Assembly (NCBI GenBank): GCA_944359725.1
Contig: CALVSY010000002.1
Coordinates: 38,207 to 102,206 of the forward strand
From: an uncultured Bacilli bacterium
GTDB lineage: Bacteria > Bacillota_I > Bacilli_A > RF39 > UBA660
Direction of reading: 5' to 3'
DNA: 64,000 nt
Position numbers and translations under genes: made by a program. Within the stretch, counting starts at the first letter, position 1. Each line of letters starts with the position of its first letter. A model generated the notes under the pieces. That model had not been told where the DNA came from. It saw nothing but the letters and a program-made list of their open reading frames with translations, and made no database searches. Shown piece after piece: positions 8,940 to 17,377 of the stretch.

Positions 8940-9371
8940 TCATTCCCAATTAATGTACCCTTTACCTTCATAATTTTTACATTTTAAATATATTTTATAA
9001 TATATTTTACAATTTTTTTGATAATCATATGGTTCTTCATAATTAGTATTAATCTTAACATACACATCACAATAAGAAGTATTATCTACATCTAGTAATT
9101 CGTTTTTCTTAATATATCCTTGATTTATTAAATATGAAGAATTATAGTGTGAACTAGATCCAGTTGGTTCTTTAAATCCACTTGCTATTGAACAATAAGG
9201 ATACACAGCACTAATTTCCCATTCAACTGCTTTTTTTACATTTGCTCTTATTTCATCATACCTATCTTGTTCTTTATTTTCTTTTTTACTTTTATATATC
9301 ATAAAAGATATTATAGAGCATAAACTAATTAGTAAAATCAAAGATAAAATTATTAACATTTTCTTTTTCAT
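8940..9371 (-). CDS. Membrane-anchored Cys-containing surface protein, pilin-like
   Basis: 143 residues from ATG 9371, which follows AAGGAG; the frame extends further upstream but without a better site. One N-terminal membrane helix (residues 5-25) is followed by a domain with spaced Cys (YPYCSIA, SYCDVYVK, NCKIYYK, KCKNY). The arrangement of a LINQGYIKKNEL segment before the Cys strands resembles minor pseudopilins of gut Bacillota, but the usual GFSLIE prepilin motif is absent. TGA is the stop. Confidence 0.65.
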   Translation of the reverse strand: MKKKMLIILSLILLISLCSIISFMIYKSKKENKEQDRYDEIRANVKKAVEWEISAVYPYCSIASGFKEPTGSSSHYNSSYLINQGYIKKNELLDVDNTSYCDVYVKINTNYEEPYDYQKNCKIYYKIYLKCKNYEGKGYINWE

Positions 9372-9410
9372 ATATATCTCCTTAATCAACACACATTTTT
9401 TTACCACCAA

Positions 9411-9601
9411 GAAAACATTTTACTTTTTTTCGTTAGAAGCAGTTACCGAGAATTCTTCGGTAATTGAATCTATATCAAGTTTATTATGCTTAAATACATT
9501 TTTTAATCAATGGAATGTTATCAAACAATTCAGCCATAATCTTTGTGTCATCTATAATGTTTCCATTTATTTAGCATAATTATCTTATTTCATTTATCGT
9601 T
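9411..9601 (-). other. Gene remnants between dinD fragment and 8940 gene
   Basis: No intact frame. Minus-strand fragments read IDDTKIMAELFDNIPLIKK and, in another frame, DIDSITEEFSVTAS, the latter ending at a stop. They look like pieces of coding sequence separated by frameshift or deletion; the parent gene is not recognised. Confidence 0.3.
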
Positions 9602-10063
9602 TTAACTACACAAAGTATAATTACCTTGCTTTGTTAATCTTCTTTGATAGAATCTTTTTTCATCATCTGATAGCTTATCATATTCTTGCTCAGTTATTTC
9701 TTGTTTTCTTGTTTGAATGGCAAAATAAGTTTGACCTAAAGCAACAACTTCTTTACTCGGATCAGCGTTTTGTACTATCAAATAACAAATATATCTTGAT
9801 AACTTATAATCCTTAATAAATTCTTGTTTTCCTTTTCCTGTTTTTATTGGCTTGCTGACCTCAACAACCCAATTTTCATTACCATGAATACTATTATTTG
9901 CGGACATTATTGCTTTATCGATTACTTTCTTAAAATTTCTCCAATCTTTGTATTCTAATATTTTTTGTAATTCGCGCGCAAACCAATATTCATTTCCATA
10001 TTCATCAACATTTCTTATATCGTCAAAAGTTTCACTAGTATATTTATTAGCAAATTCCTTCAT
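9602..10063 (-). pseudogene. dinD: DinD-like DNA-damage-inducible protein, C-terminally truncated
   Basis: 153 residues from ATG 10063 (AAGGAG, 7-base spacing). They match the N-terminal half of DinD: FDDIRNVDEYGNEYWFAREL, LEYKDWRNF, DYKLSRYICYLIVQNADPSK and GQTYFAIQTRKQE. The family is about 280 residues; here the frame ends abruptly after LTKQGNYTL. The remaining half is not found downstream, so the gene has lost its 3' part. In E. coli DinD inhibits RecA strand exchange; this fragment is probably inactive. Confidence 0.8.
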
Positions 10064-10087
10064 TCTTTTCTCCTTTTTAAAATATAG

Positions 10088-10115
10088 TGTATAAAGTTTT
10101 ACCAAACAGTATCAA
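10088..10115 (-). promoter_or_regulatory. Promoter of the dinD remnant
   Basis: TTGATA, 16-bp spacer, TATACA. The -35 and following C (TTGATAC) match the RhuM promoter. Confidence 0.6.
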
Positions 10116-10211
10116 ACATTTAAAACTTTTTTTAACTTATTATTTTTAATTTACATATAAATTCTTTTAATGTATTAAATCTACTTCATTATAACATAAA
10201 AATTAAGCAAA

Positions 10212-10237
10212 ATAAAAAATAGATAATATCTATTTTA
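10212..10237 (-). terminator. Terminator of the acetyltransferase pseudogene
   Basis: AATAGAT/ATCTATT stem overlapping the stop codon, followed by T-rich sequence on the minus strand. Confidence 0.6.
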
Positions 10238-10684
10238 CAATTTCAAACTCATCATTAGACTATCATGTTTAAATCCAAATTTTTTATATAAATTAATAGC
10301 TATTTCATTATCACTAGCTAAACTTAATTTAAATAATTCATTCTTTTTAGAAAATTCTATAACTTTACTTAATAATTCTTCTTGTAAGCCCCTTTTTCCT
10401 GTACTCATCTATAGTATAAACATTACAAATGTATCCTTGTTTTCCATTATCATTACATTGAGATAAATAATTTATTATTTGTACTCCACATGTTGACACT
10501 ATGCAATTATCGATAATATTTAAAAATATATATAGATCTTTATTTAAATGTTTTTTTAAAATGTTTTAGTTGTGTTATATAAACCAAATTTATCAATATA
10601 CGTTTCTTGCCAATCTGCCTTTTGTTGTAAAACTCTTAATTTACATATTTCTTCAATATCTGCGATCGCTGCTTTTCTTATCAT
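10235..10684 (-). pseudogene. GNAT acetyltransferase broken by two frameshifts
   Basis: Start ATG 10684 gives MIRKAAIADIEEICKLRVLQ, a typical GNAT N-terminus. The frame then stops after NTTKTF, inside an A-rich run near 10560. It continues in a second frame through GYICNVYTIDEYRKKG, shifts again at a G-run near 10392, and ends with LASDNEIAINLYKKFGFKH, the usual GNAT C-terminus. The three pieces together make one normal-length acetyltransferase. Both breaks are at homopolymer runs, so sequencing error is an alternative to true decay. Confidence 0.8.
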
Positions 10685-10756
10685 ATAATTACCTACTTAT
10701 TAATTATTTTAAATTAGAAAAAAGTATTGTAATAAATATAAATCTTAACATTATTC

Positions 10757-11281
10757 TTAATTTACTTTTTTTACTATCTTTCTTTTTTCTAATGGTAACA
10801 ATTTGCTAGCACATCCATCATATAAGTCATCCGCTAACTTAATTGCTTCTTTTAATAAAGATTCTAAATCGTTATAAGGTTCTTTACCATAATCTACTTT
10901 ATATAACCAATCAAGATATTTAATTTTATCCGCATCATCTGGTCTTCCATAAAGAACTTTTTTACTATGTAACCAATATCCGAATTCTACATTTGTAGTA
11001 AATGCAGCCATGTCTGGTAATTTTCTTGGTATCCAAAAAACAATAATCGTTGCATTTTCTAGTGCTTTTCTCTCCCACATTGCTTGATCTACATAGTCTT
11101 CCTTAGGCTTTAAAGTAGAATATTCCGGCACGTAAACAACACCATCAAAACCTGCTTTTTTTAAAATCTGACACGCTTTTGTTCTCCATGAAATGACGTT
11201 TCCTTTTCTAGGAGTTGGGCCTGCTAAAAATATTGATTTTCTATCATCTATTACATTTTGATCAGAATAATTAATTTTCAT
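10757..11281 (-). CDS. Nucleoside 2-deoxyribosyltransferase-like protein
   Basis: 174 residues with IFLAGPTPR at the N-terminus, WERKALENATIIVFWIP in the middle and TNVEFGYW, the pattern of the nucleoside 2-deoxyribosyltransferase-like family. The Glu in NVEFG is the expected nucleophile. Members cleave N-glycosidic bonds of nucleosides or related substrates; the substrate cannot be told from sequence. AAGGAGG lies 7 bases before ATG 11281. It appears to be a single-gene unit. Confidence 0.85.
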   Translation of the reverse strand: MKINYSDQNVIDDRKSIFLAGPTPRKGNVISWRTKACQILKKAGFDGVVYVPEYSTLKPKEDYVDQAMWERKALENATIIVFWIPRKLPDMAAFTTNVEFGYWLHSKKVLYGRPDDADKIKYLDWLYKVDYGKEPYNDLESLLKEAIKLADDLYDGCASKLLPLEKRKIVKKVN

Positions 11282-11462
11282 ATATTCCTCCTTGATTTCA
11301 TATAAAATATTTTAACAACTAAATTATATTTTTTCCAAGTGCTGTTTTTTCTATCGCTTCAAAACCTACAATAATAATTCGTTTGCCCATTTTTTATTTT
11401 ATTTAATTATATCATATCAAACTCATGTATAAATTTAAAAAGCATAAAAACTACTATTTGTG

Positions 11463-12053
11463 TTAGCTTTCAAAATTAAAATCACTTATGCTATAACCTA
11501 ATTCTTTTAGTTTTTCAAATAAAAGACTTGGCGATATTCCTAATAAAGTATTATAATCTCCATCTATTTTATCAATAAATAAAGATGCCTTACCTAAAGG
11601 AGCGTAACCACAACACTTAAAGACTTTCTTTTCATTATTAACATACCAATTTATCTCATCATCCGTTATATTTTTAAAGTAAACATCTGTTTTTGATGAA
11701 AAAGTTATTACTTTATTTTTATATAAATCCATTATTGTTACACCAGTATAAGCTTCATTTTTATTACCACTTAAAATTTTCAAATTATCGAAAGCCTCTT
11801 TTTTTGTTTTAGGCTTTTCAAATATCTTACCATTAAAATATATAATTGTATCTGCTGCTATTATGATCGCTTTATTATTTATTTTCGTAGATACATCTTT
11901 AGCTTTATTAAAAGAAAGTTCACAAACATATTTATCAGGTTCTTTTTTATTACTTATTTCATCTTTCTTACTTGTTATTACTTCATATTTTAAACCAATC
12001 ATTTTAAATATATCTTGTCTTTGTTTAGAAGAAGATGCCAAAATTATTTTCAC
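11463..12053 (-). CDS. maf: Maf/YceF-type nucleotide pyrophosphatase
   Basis: House-cleaning pyrophosphatase family. N-terminal KIILASSSKQRQDIFKMIG is the signature; AADTIIYFNGKIFEKP carries the catalytic Asp; GDYNTLLGIS matches the conserved C-terminal GDYxNVxGLP-like segment. The start is GTG 12053, exactly 7 bases after a perfect AGGAGG; an upstream extension to 12107 has no support. 196 residues is the family length. The predicted targets are dTTP/UTP or modified nucleotides. Confidence 0.93.
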   Translation of the reverse strand: MKIILASSSKQRQDIFKMIGLKYEVITSKKDEISNKKEPDKYVCELSFNKAKDVSTKINNKAIIIAADTIIYFNGKIFEKPKTKKEAFDNLKILSGNKNEAYTGVTIMDLYKNKVITFSSKTDVYFKNITDDEINWYVNNEKKVFKCCGYAPLGKASLFIDKIDGDYNTLLGISPSLLFEKLKELGYSISDFNFES

Positions 12054-12285
12054 TTTATACCTCCTAAATAAAATTTTAAATTCACTTTGGTGAGAAAACA
12101 AACTCAAGTGTCATACATACTATATAAATAAGAAATATTATTATAAATATCTTTAAATCTATGTTTTATGTAATATATCAATATTCTGTTTTGAGTTTAT
12201 TTTCTTCTTCATAAATCTTATATAAATCAATAATATAATTAATAAATTTTTCTTCAATTTTAAAACATTAATTTATTAAATGATA

Positions 12286-13068
12286 CTAATCAGTAACACG
12301 AACATTATCTCTTAAAAATTCTAAAACTTCATTATATGTAGGTAATCTCCCGTAAAATATTTGTTCTTCTTCCTCTAAATCAAAATTTCTGATTTCTTTT
12401 ATCCATCCTTTTTCTTCGGCGTACTTTATAATAAAATTATCTTCATAATCAGAATATCTATCATCATAAGCAGACATTTCCTTAGATACATAAAAAGTTT
12501 CTTTTAAATAAGAGCTTTTTATTTCGAAGTAATAATTACCATTTCCCGTTAAAAAGCCATCATATCTGTGGGCATGTTTTACTTTAAAATCACCATCCCC
12601 ATACTTTTTATTCAAATATTTTATAGCATTATCAGCCCTTTTATATAAATCCTTAAAATCATTATAATATGGTATTATATTTGAAAAATTTATAACTAAA
12701 GTAATTAAAACAATTAATATTATGTATATTTTATTTTCCTTAGATTCATTCACATTACTAAAATTTTCTTTTATTTTCTTATTAAATATAATTTTTGTTA
12801 TTTTAGAAATAATAAAGAAAACAATATAAATTATAATAAACACCCCATGAAAAAGAAAATAAAAAATAGTACCTAAACCACTTCCCACTACAGGTTCAAT
12901 TATAAAAACACAAATTAAAGAAATTATTGAGCTAATAATTGATAATGTTTCTATTATAAATAATCTTTTCCATAAATAATTTTCTTTTTTCTTTACTGCA
13001 AGAACAAAATAAGCAATTTGTAAAATAAATAAAACCAAATAAAAAACAGCACTTATAAAAATCATTAT
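12286..13068 (-). CDS. Membrane protein with C-terminal soluble domain
   Basis: About 260 residues. Four hydrophobic segments lie in the first 135 residues, followed by a hydrophilic domain that begins after YYNDFKDLYKRADNAIKYL and is rich in Tyr, Asp and Lys. ATG 13068 is 8 bases after GAGG; GTG 13077 and ATG 13074 are closer to it. It is coupled to cutA upstream. No family recognised. The gap 12054-12285 beyond its end holds no supported gene. Confidence 0.7.
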   Translation of the reverse strand: MMIFISAVFYLVLFILQIAYFVLAVKKKENYLWKRLFIIETLSIISSIISLICVFIIEPVVGSGLGTIFYFLFHGVFIIIYIVFFIISKITKIIFNKKIKENFSNVNESKENKIYIILIVLITLVINFSNIIPYYNDFKDLYKRADNAIKYLNKKYGDGDFKVKHAHRYDGFLTGNGNYYFEIKSSYLKETFYVSKEMSAYDDRYSDYEDNFIIKYAEEKGWIKEIRNFDLEEEEQIFYGRLPTYNEVLEFLRDNVRVTD

Positions 13069-13073
13069 ATACA

Positions 13074-13343
13074 TCACCTCATTTTAACACTACTACCATC
13101 AAAAACATCATATGAGTGAATACTTTTTATAGCGTCATATATTTCATTAGATAACGATCTTTTTGTTTTTATAAACAATAAATATTCTTTACTACTTTCT
13201 TTTTTGCTATTCCATCTCCAAGTACTATTACTTTCTATAACTTGAGAGCTTGCTGCTAATTTTTTATCAAGCAGTTCATCTATTACTTTATTTAATTCTT
13301 CTTTACTATCAAATGCAGATTCTATCATACAATAATCATTCAT
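13074..13343 (-). CDS. cutA: CutA-like divalent-cation tolerance protein
   Basis: 89 residues with the CutA1 fold signature: ESAFDSKEELNKVIDELLDKKLAAS at the start, STWRWNSKKESSKEYLLFIKTK in the middle and IHSYDVFDG near the end. CutA forms trimers and has been linked to copper tolerance, though its role outside E. coli is unclear. The usual proline-rich VPEI and the last 10-15 residues are missing or replaced. AAGGAG precedes ATG 13343; the stop is TGA. Confidence 0.8.
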   Translation of the reverse strand: MNDYCMIESAFDSKEELNKVIDELLDKKLAASSQVIESNSTWRWNSKKESSKEYLLFIKTKRSLSNEIYDAIKSIHSYDVFDGSSVKMR

Positions 13344-13355
13344 AATTATTCTCCT

Positions 13356-14327
13356 TTATATATTTTTCAATGTTTTTATATAACTTTCAGTTGAATGTAT
13401 AACTTTATCCATAAAATCTTGCTTATTATTAATATTAATGGTTTTTAAACAATCCCAAAGATCTTTTTCATTAATATCAATATTAAACTTTTCCAATCTA
13501 TTAAAAAAGTTCTTATTTTCCATATATTCTTCTAACATGTAAATAGCAAGTGGAAGTCCAATAACAAACCAAGTATCGTGAATAATTGATCTTCTTTTGT
13601 TTACATATATATTAAAATTATCTAATACTTGTTCATAATCATTATCTTTAAATAAGTTATTATATAATTTTTTAGTAATATTACCTTCTGTTTTACATAA
13701 TAAAATAAGTTTATAAATATCGTGCAAATTATACATATATGTATACATTAATGGTATTACTCCTGTTAGATGAATTATTTTATCATTATAATATCGTTCA
13801 TTTTTTATATCTTGAATAAAAATTAATTCGTTTGCATATGCCAAAGCCTCGGTTAATAAATCACTTATAAAGTTTCTTTTTCCTTCTGGCTCATTACGAT
13901 AATGAGACAATTCATGAATAATAACAATTGAATCAAAAATACTACCATCTAATTTTATTTCTATTTTATTTTGAAAATTAGAATCTTTATACATTGTTCC
14001 ATCGGTTGTGACACCTAGCAAATCATCTTTATTCTTATCTGACGTAACCAAATTAAGAATATTATTATCTATCAGATAATTTAAATCTAAATTTATATTA
14101 TGATAATGATAAAACTCTTTTACAAGTGTTATTGTTTCATTTGAATCAATTTTAGTGTAACTTGGTTTGTAATTAAGATTGTTCATAAAATCCTTATATT
14201 TATATATAACATAATCCGTTAAATTATAAAGCTCTTTTATATAATCTAATATAAAAGAATTATAACCAAAGAATGATAAGTTATTAAACCAAGCTTTATA
14301 CTGATCAATTCTTTTTTGTGTAACCAA
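13356..14327 (-). CDS. Putative zinc metallopeptidase (HEXXH)
   Basis: About 323 residues with a single HELSH motif near residue 150, and LTEALAYANE about 25 residues later providing a Glu, the arrangement of gluzincin-type zinc peptidases. No signal peptide or clear membrane helix. The best start is TTG 14327 (8 bases after AAGG); GTG 14336 lies on top of the site. It follows the short ymdB by about 15 bases. The family is not recognised; peptidase activity is inferred only from the motif. Confidence 0.65.
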   Translation of the reverse strand: MVTQKRIDQYKAWFNNLSFFGYNSFILDYIKELYNLTDYVIYKYKDFMNNLNYKPSYTKIDSNETITLVKEFYHYHNINLDLNYLIDNNILNLVTSDKNKDDLLGVTTDGTMYKDSNFQNKIEIKLDGSIFDSIVIIHELSHYRNEPEGKRNFISDLLTEALAYANELIFIQDIKNERYYNDKIIHLTGVIPLMYTYMYNLHDIYKLILLCKTEGNITKKLYNNLFKDNDYEQVLDNFNIYVNKRRSIIHDTWFVIGLPLAIYMLEEYMENKNFFNRLEKFNIDINEKDLWDCLKTININNKQDFMDKVIHSTESYIKTLKNI

Positions 14328-14341
14328 ATAAATCACCTTAT

Positions 14342-14872
14342 TTACTTTATTTTATCTTCTAATAGATTATAATTTATATATTTATAATTTAATGAATTCT
14401 TATTAGAAACAACTGACTTGCCCAACTCTTTTTTTAAATCATCACTGACATTATTAATTACATCACCAATGACTTTAAACCCATTTAAACTTGCTCCTAA
14501 TCTTTTTCCTAATACGTTACAAACAAGAATTTTTGTGCCACCGAAATTATAAATTTCATAACCTTTTTTGCGCGTATTTTCATCATAATTTACTGGAACT
14601 AATAATCTTTTATCATTAATATCATAAATTCCTTTATTTGAATATGTATGATTACCCATTGTAACTACATCAACACCACTATTTAAAATTCTATAAAATA
14701 GTTTTTTTGTAATTCCTCTTGCGTTTGCAACGTTTTCACCATTAGCAATCACAAAATGAACATTATGATCTTTTTTTATTTTACAAAGGTTTTCTTCTAA
14801 ATAGTTCAAAGCAGCCTCACCAACAATATCACCAAGTGCTAAAACGTTAATTTCTAATTCTTCTTGATTCAT
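14342..14872 (-). CDS. ymdB: YmdB-like metallophosphoesterase, shortened
   Basis: N-terminal half of the YmdB family: ALGDIVGEAALNYLEENL, NGENVANARGITKK and GNHTYSNKGIYD match well. YmdB proteins are about 265 residues and contribute later His residues (GTHTHV region) to the metal site; here the protein ends at 176 with an unrelated Lys/Asn-rich tail, so part of the active site is absent. In Bacillus YmdB is a 2',3'-cyclic nucleotide phosphodiesterase affecting biofilm and sporulation decisions. This copy is probably inactive or repurposed. Confidence 0.75.
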   Translation of the reverse strand: MNQEELEINVLALGDIVGEAALNYLEENLCKIKKDHNVHFVIANGENVANARGITKKLFYRILNSGVDVVTMGNHTYSNKGIYDINDKRLLVPVNYDENTRKKGYEIYNFGGTKILVCNVLGKRLGASLNGFKVIGDVINNVSDDLKKELGKSVVSNKNSLNYKYINYNLLEDKIK

Positions 14873-15007
14873 AATACCACACCTTTACTTATAAAGAAAT
14901 TATATCATATTTTGTATTAAATATTTTATAAATCTATCTTAAAAAAATAAAAAGACCTAAGTACATGAAGAGGCTCAAAATTAACTAGGTTTAAATTATT
15001 AATATAT

Positions 15008-15604
15008 TTATAAAATTAAATCAAGAATATTCTTATCAGGCCTCATAATACTTTGAAAATGTTTTGCTTTTTTAAATGAGGTATCATACCATGTTACTAA
15101 TTCTTGTAAGTTTGTAGTTTCACCTGTTAAATACCAAGCTCCCTTAATACGTCCTTCTTTGCCGTAATCATGAATCAATAAATATTTATTATCAAATATT
15201 ACAAAGTCTTTTAATGGAATATTGTTATAATTTTTTATATCATTATATTTAATAAATTCTCCTAAACAATTACTAAGATAATAACTATAGTATTCATATT
15301 TTATATAATCTGATATAGGAAATTCTATTAGGTGTAATCTTTTCATACTTATACCCTTACTTAGTGCTGATACATAAAATGGTTTATCTAAAATTTTATT
15401 TTGTTTTAGTTTTTTAGAAAATAAATTGTAATCTTTATTTATTAAATCATATATAGGGCATTCACCAGGTTCATCATATATTTGTAAACATTCAAACTTT
15501 TTAAATGACTCTTCCTTGTTTTCCCATAGCTCATCAAATTTTTGATTAAATTCACTTAATGATAAATATATTGCATTATCTATAAGTTTTTGTATATCAA
15601 GCAT
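15008..15604 (-). CDS. Hypothetical protein resembling DUF6879 proteins
   Basis: 198 residues. The central segment (MKRLHLIEFPISDYIKYEYY, LGEFIKY, DFVIFDNKYLLIHDYG) follows the pattern of DUF6879 proteins: an RVH strand, Pro-x-x-x-Tyr and a D-x-x-hydrophobic-D strand. That assignment is by resemblance only. GGAGG precedes ATG 15604. It appears to be a single-gene unit in the accessory stretch. Confidence 0.6.
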   Translation of the reverse strand: MLDIQKLIDNAIYLSLSEFNQKFDELWENKEESFKKFECLQIYDEPGECPIYDLINKDYNLFSKKLKQNKILDKPFYVSALSKGISMKRLHLIEFPISDYIKYEYYSYYLSNCLGEFIKYNDIKNYNNIPLKDFVIFDNKYLLIHDYGKEGRIKGAWYLTGETTNLQELVTWYDTSFKKAKHFQSIMRPDKNILDLIL

Positions 15605-15737
15605 TACTATTACTCCTCCAATAACTATATTTTAATTGCATTTTTTTAGATTTTTATATTTAACTTTCATATTTAAAGTTACAGCTTTGTTTTTTATATT
15701 GTACTAAATTTCTAACAAAAAGTCTTTAATTTTAAAT

Positions 15738-15761
15738 TAAAAAGTGCCAATATTAGGCACC
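15738..15761 (-). terminator. Terminator of 15778-15945
   Basis: GTGCC/GGCAC stem, 7-nt loop, T-run on the minus strand. Confidence 0.7.
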
Positions 15762-15777
15762 ACTAATTACAACTAAA

Positions 15778-15945
15778 CTATTTTGTCTCATCACTTTCCT
15801 CAAATATTTTACTCGTTACTTTTCTAATTATAATTATTAAAGCAGCAAGTATTTTAACACTTAAAAATATGTTAATAATTTGTATTATATCTAAAATTTG
15901 AACAATGAGACATTTACGTTTAATTAAAAATTTCTTTAATTTCAT
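15778..15945 (-). CDS. Small membrane protein (55 aa)
   Basis: ATG 15945 follows AAGGTG. A basic head (MKLKKFLIKRK) precedes a helix of about 30 hydrophobic residues and an acidic tail (EESDETK). Holin-like in size and layout, but no family can be named. Confidence 0.5.
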   Translation of the reverse strand: MKLKKFLIKRKCLIVQILDIIQIINIFLSVKILAALIIIIRKVTSKIFEESDETK

Positions 15946-15965
15946 AATCTCACCTTTCTTTAAAG

Positions 15966-16038
15966 ACAAGATAACTTTTTTACAATAGTAAAATAATTAG
16001 CAAAATAATTTTTTTATGTAGTATAAATTATCTTGCCT
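15966..16038. repeat. Inverted repeat around a 53-nt AT-rich loop
   Basis: Arms CAAGATAA (near 15967) and TTATCTTG (near 16029) can pair. A related AAGATAAT sequence occurs again near 16060 and 16090. May be a long hairpin or part of a small RNA; no function visible. Confidence 0.35.
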
Positions 16039-16054
16039 TTTTTTATTTTTACTT

Positions 16055-16240
16055 CTAGTCAAGATAATCTACACTTCCTTTCTTTATTTTTACATGATTA
16101 TCTTTTTTTAATTTAAAAAAGGCCCAAGGAAAGAGCCACACGCATTTTACAATAATTAAATATATAAAGCGTGACTGACCTTTATCCTTACATCTTTTCT
16201 TATTTTTAATGTTGTAATAACGTTTATCATAATCAATCAC
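16055..16240 (-). CDS. Doubtful small ORF with one hydrophobic segment
   Basis: 61 codons from GTG 16240. AAGGAG lies only 1-2 bases before that GTG, which is too close, and no other start is in frame. The product has a basic N-terminus and a short hydrophobic stretch with two Trp. The site may instead serve an overlapping 24-codon frame beginning at ATG near 16233. Confidence 0.3.
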   Translation of the reverse strand: MIDYDKRYYNIKNKKRCKDKGQSRFIYLIIVKCVWLFPWAFFKLKKDNHVKIKKGSVDYLD

Positions 16241-16320
16241 ACTCCTTTCTTCTTATTACAATTTAAATATAACTTAATTGTTATTCTTTGTCAACCATTT
16301 TTGTTAACAGTAATGTATAA

Positions 16321-16356
16321 TAAAAAAATAATCATATTAAAAAACATATGACTATT
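16321..16356 (-). terminator. lepB terminator
   Basis: Imperfect 10-11 bp stem around TTAAAAAAC, T-run of seven on the minus strand; overlaps the lepB stop. Confidence 0.8.
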
Positions 16357-16873
16357 TAACTTTATTTATCTTATTTAATGGAAATATCCTTAAATCAACA
16401 CTACCTAATATATCTTCTTTATCAATTAGGCCTATGTATCTTGAATCAGTTGAGTTTTCTCTGTTATCTCCAACAACGAAATATTTATCCCCCGGAATGG
16501 TTAAGTATCCTATCGTTTCTAGTTTAAAGTCCGCTGTTAAACCATGATTAAAATCCTCTTCCGTTTTAAACCCATCAACATAAAGCTCATCATTTTTATA
16601 CTCAACGTGCTCACCAGGAAGACCAATTACTCTTTTAACTAGTTTTTCACCATTCCAGTTAACTACAACAACGTCAAATCTTTCTATATCATTTAGTTTA
16701 TAATCTAGTTTATTTAATATTATTACGTTGTTATCACTTAAAGTTGGCTCCATGGACTTGCCATCTACAACCGCTGGAGTTATTATAAAAGTTCTTATTA
16801 AAACAACAACTATCACAACTATTACATATGGGTATACGTTTTTTATAATCTTTTTTATTCTTTCTTTATTCAT
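16352..16873 (-). CDS. lepB: Signal peptidase I
   Basis: Type I signal peptidase that cleaves Sec/Tat signal peptides at the outer face of the membrane. One N-terminal membrane helix (residues 13-33) is followed by the catalytic Ser in GKSMEPT, the general-base Lys in KRVIGLPGE and the conserved GDNRENSTDSRYIG. 173 residues is the short Gram-positive form. AGGAG precedes ATG 16873. It follows rplS closely, as in related genomes, and has its own terminator. Confidence 0.97.
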   Translation of the reverse strand: MNKERIKKIIKNVYPYVIVVIVVVLIRTFIITPAVVDGKSMEPTLSDNNVIILNKLDYKLNDIERFDVVVVNWNGEKLVKRVIGLPGEHVEYKNDELYVDGFKTEEDFNHGLTADFKLETIGYLTIPGDKYFVVGDNRENSTDSRYIGLIDKEDILGSVDLRIFPLNKINKVK

Positions 16874-16915
16874 AACCTTTTTCTCCTAACGAAAAATAAG
16901 GCATAAATAGCCTTA

Positions 16916-17254
16916 TTAATTTCTTTCTTTTAATTTCCATTGGCCAACTATATCTCTTGCGTAATATAACTTAGCACGTCTTGCTTTACCTTTTCTTACA
17001 ACGGTAATAGATTCAAGTTTTGGTGAATGAATAGGAAATATTCTTTCAACACCAATACCAGATGACATCTTACGAACCGTAAAAGTTTCTGATACGCCTG
17101 TTCCTTTACGAGATATAACTACACCTTCAAATGCTTGTACTCTTTCTTTTTTACCTTCAATAATTCTAACTCCAACTCTTACGGTATCTCCTACCCTAAA
17201 CTCTGGAACTGAAGGATTTAATTGTTTGTTTGTAATTTTTTCAATCTTATTCAT
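16916..17254 (-). CDS. rplS: 50S ribosomal protein bL19
   Basis: 112 residues from ATG 17254 (AAGGA site). [21 protein letters not shown] and [21 protein letters not shown] are diagnostic of bL19, which sits at the subunit interface. An upstream extension of the frame into the leader is not supported. It has its own promoter and a structured leader and is followed by lepB. Confidence 0.97.
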   Translation of the reverse strand: MNKIEKITNKQLNPSVPEFRVGDTVRVGVRIIEGKKERVQAFEGVVISRKGTGVSETFTVRKMSSGIGVERIFPIHSPKLESITVVRKGKARRAKLYYARDIVGQWKLKERN

Positions 17255-17285
17255 TTTTTCCTTAGTCTCCTTCCTAAAACATATA

Positions 17286-17330
17286 ACCAGCAATCATGCA
17301 AAAATATTAAGTATGCGGCGGATTGCCTTT
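17286..17330 (-). promoter_or_regulatory. Candidate L19 leader RNA
   Basis: In the rplS 5' leader, GCAATC (17321-17326, minus strand) pairs with GATTGC (17290-17295). The upstream strand continues with the GC-rich CCGCCGCAT, out of character for this genome. L19 leaders that regulate rplS are described in Bacillota. The fold and match to that class are inference. Confidence 0.5.
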
Positions 17331-17343
17331 TTCAAACATATAG

Positions 17344-17372
17344 ATTTTACCATATTATTATGTTTAATGCAA
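17344..17372 (-). promoter_or_regulatory. rplS promoter
   Basis: TTGCAT, 17-bp spacer, TAAAAT; transcription would start just upstream of the candidate leader. Confidence 0.7.
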
Positions 17373-17377
17373 GATAT

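Noticed and set aside
11319..11390. 23-codon minus-strand ORF (MGKRIIIVGFEAIEKT...) between maf and the deoxyribosyltransferase gene
   Set aside because: No ribosome site, no promoter and too short to judge; at most a remnant.
12120..12285. Small TTG-start frame with a hydrophobic start before maf
   Set aside because: No ribosome site and AT-rich DNA gives such frames by chance.
14940..15000. Terminator after the 15008 gene
   Set aside because: Only a 5-7 bp stem with a loop of about 20 nt; too weak to list.
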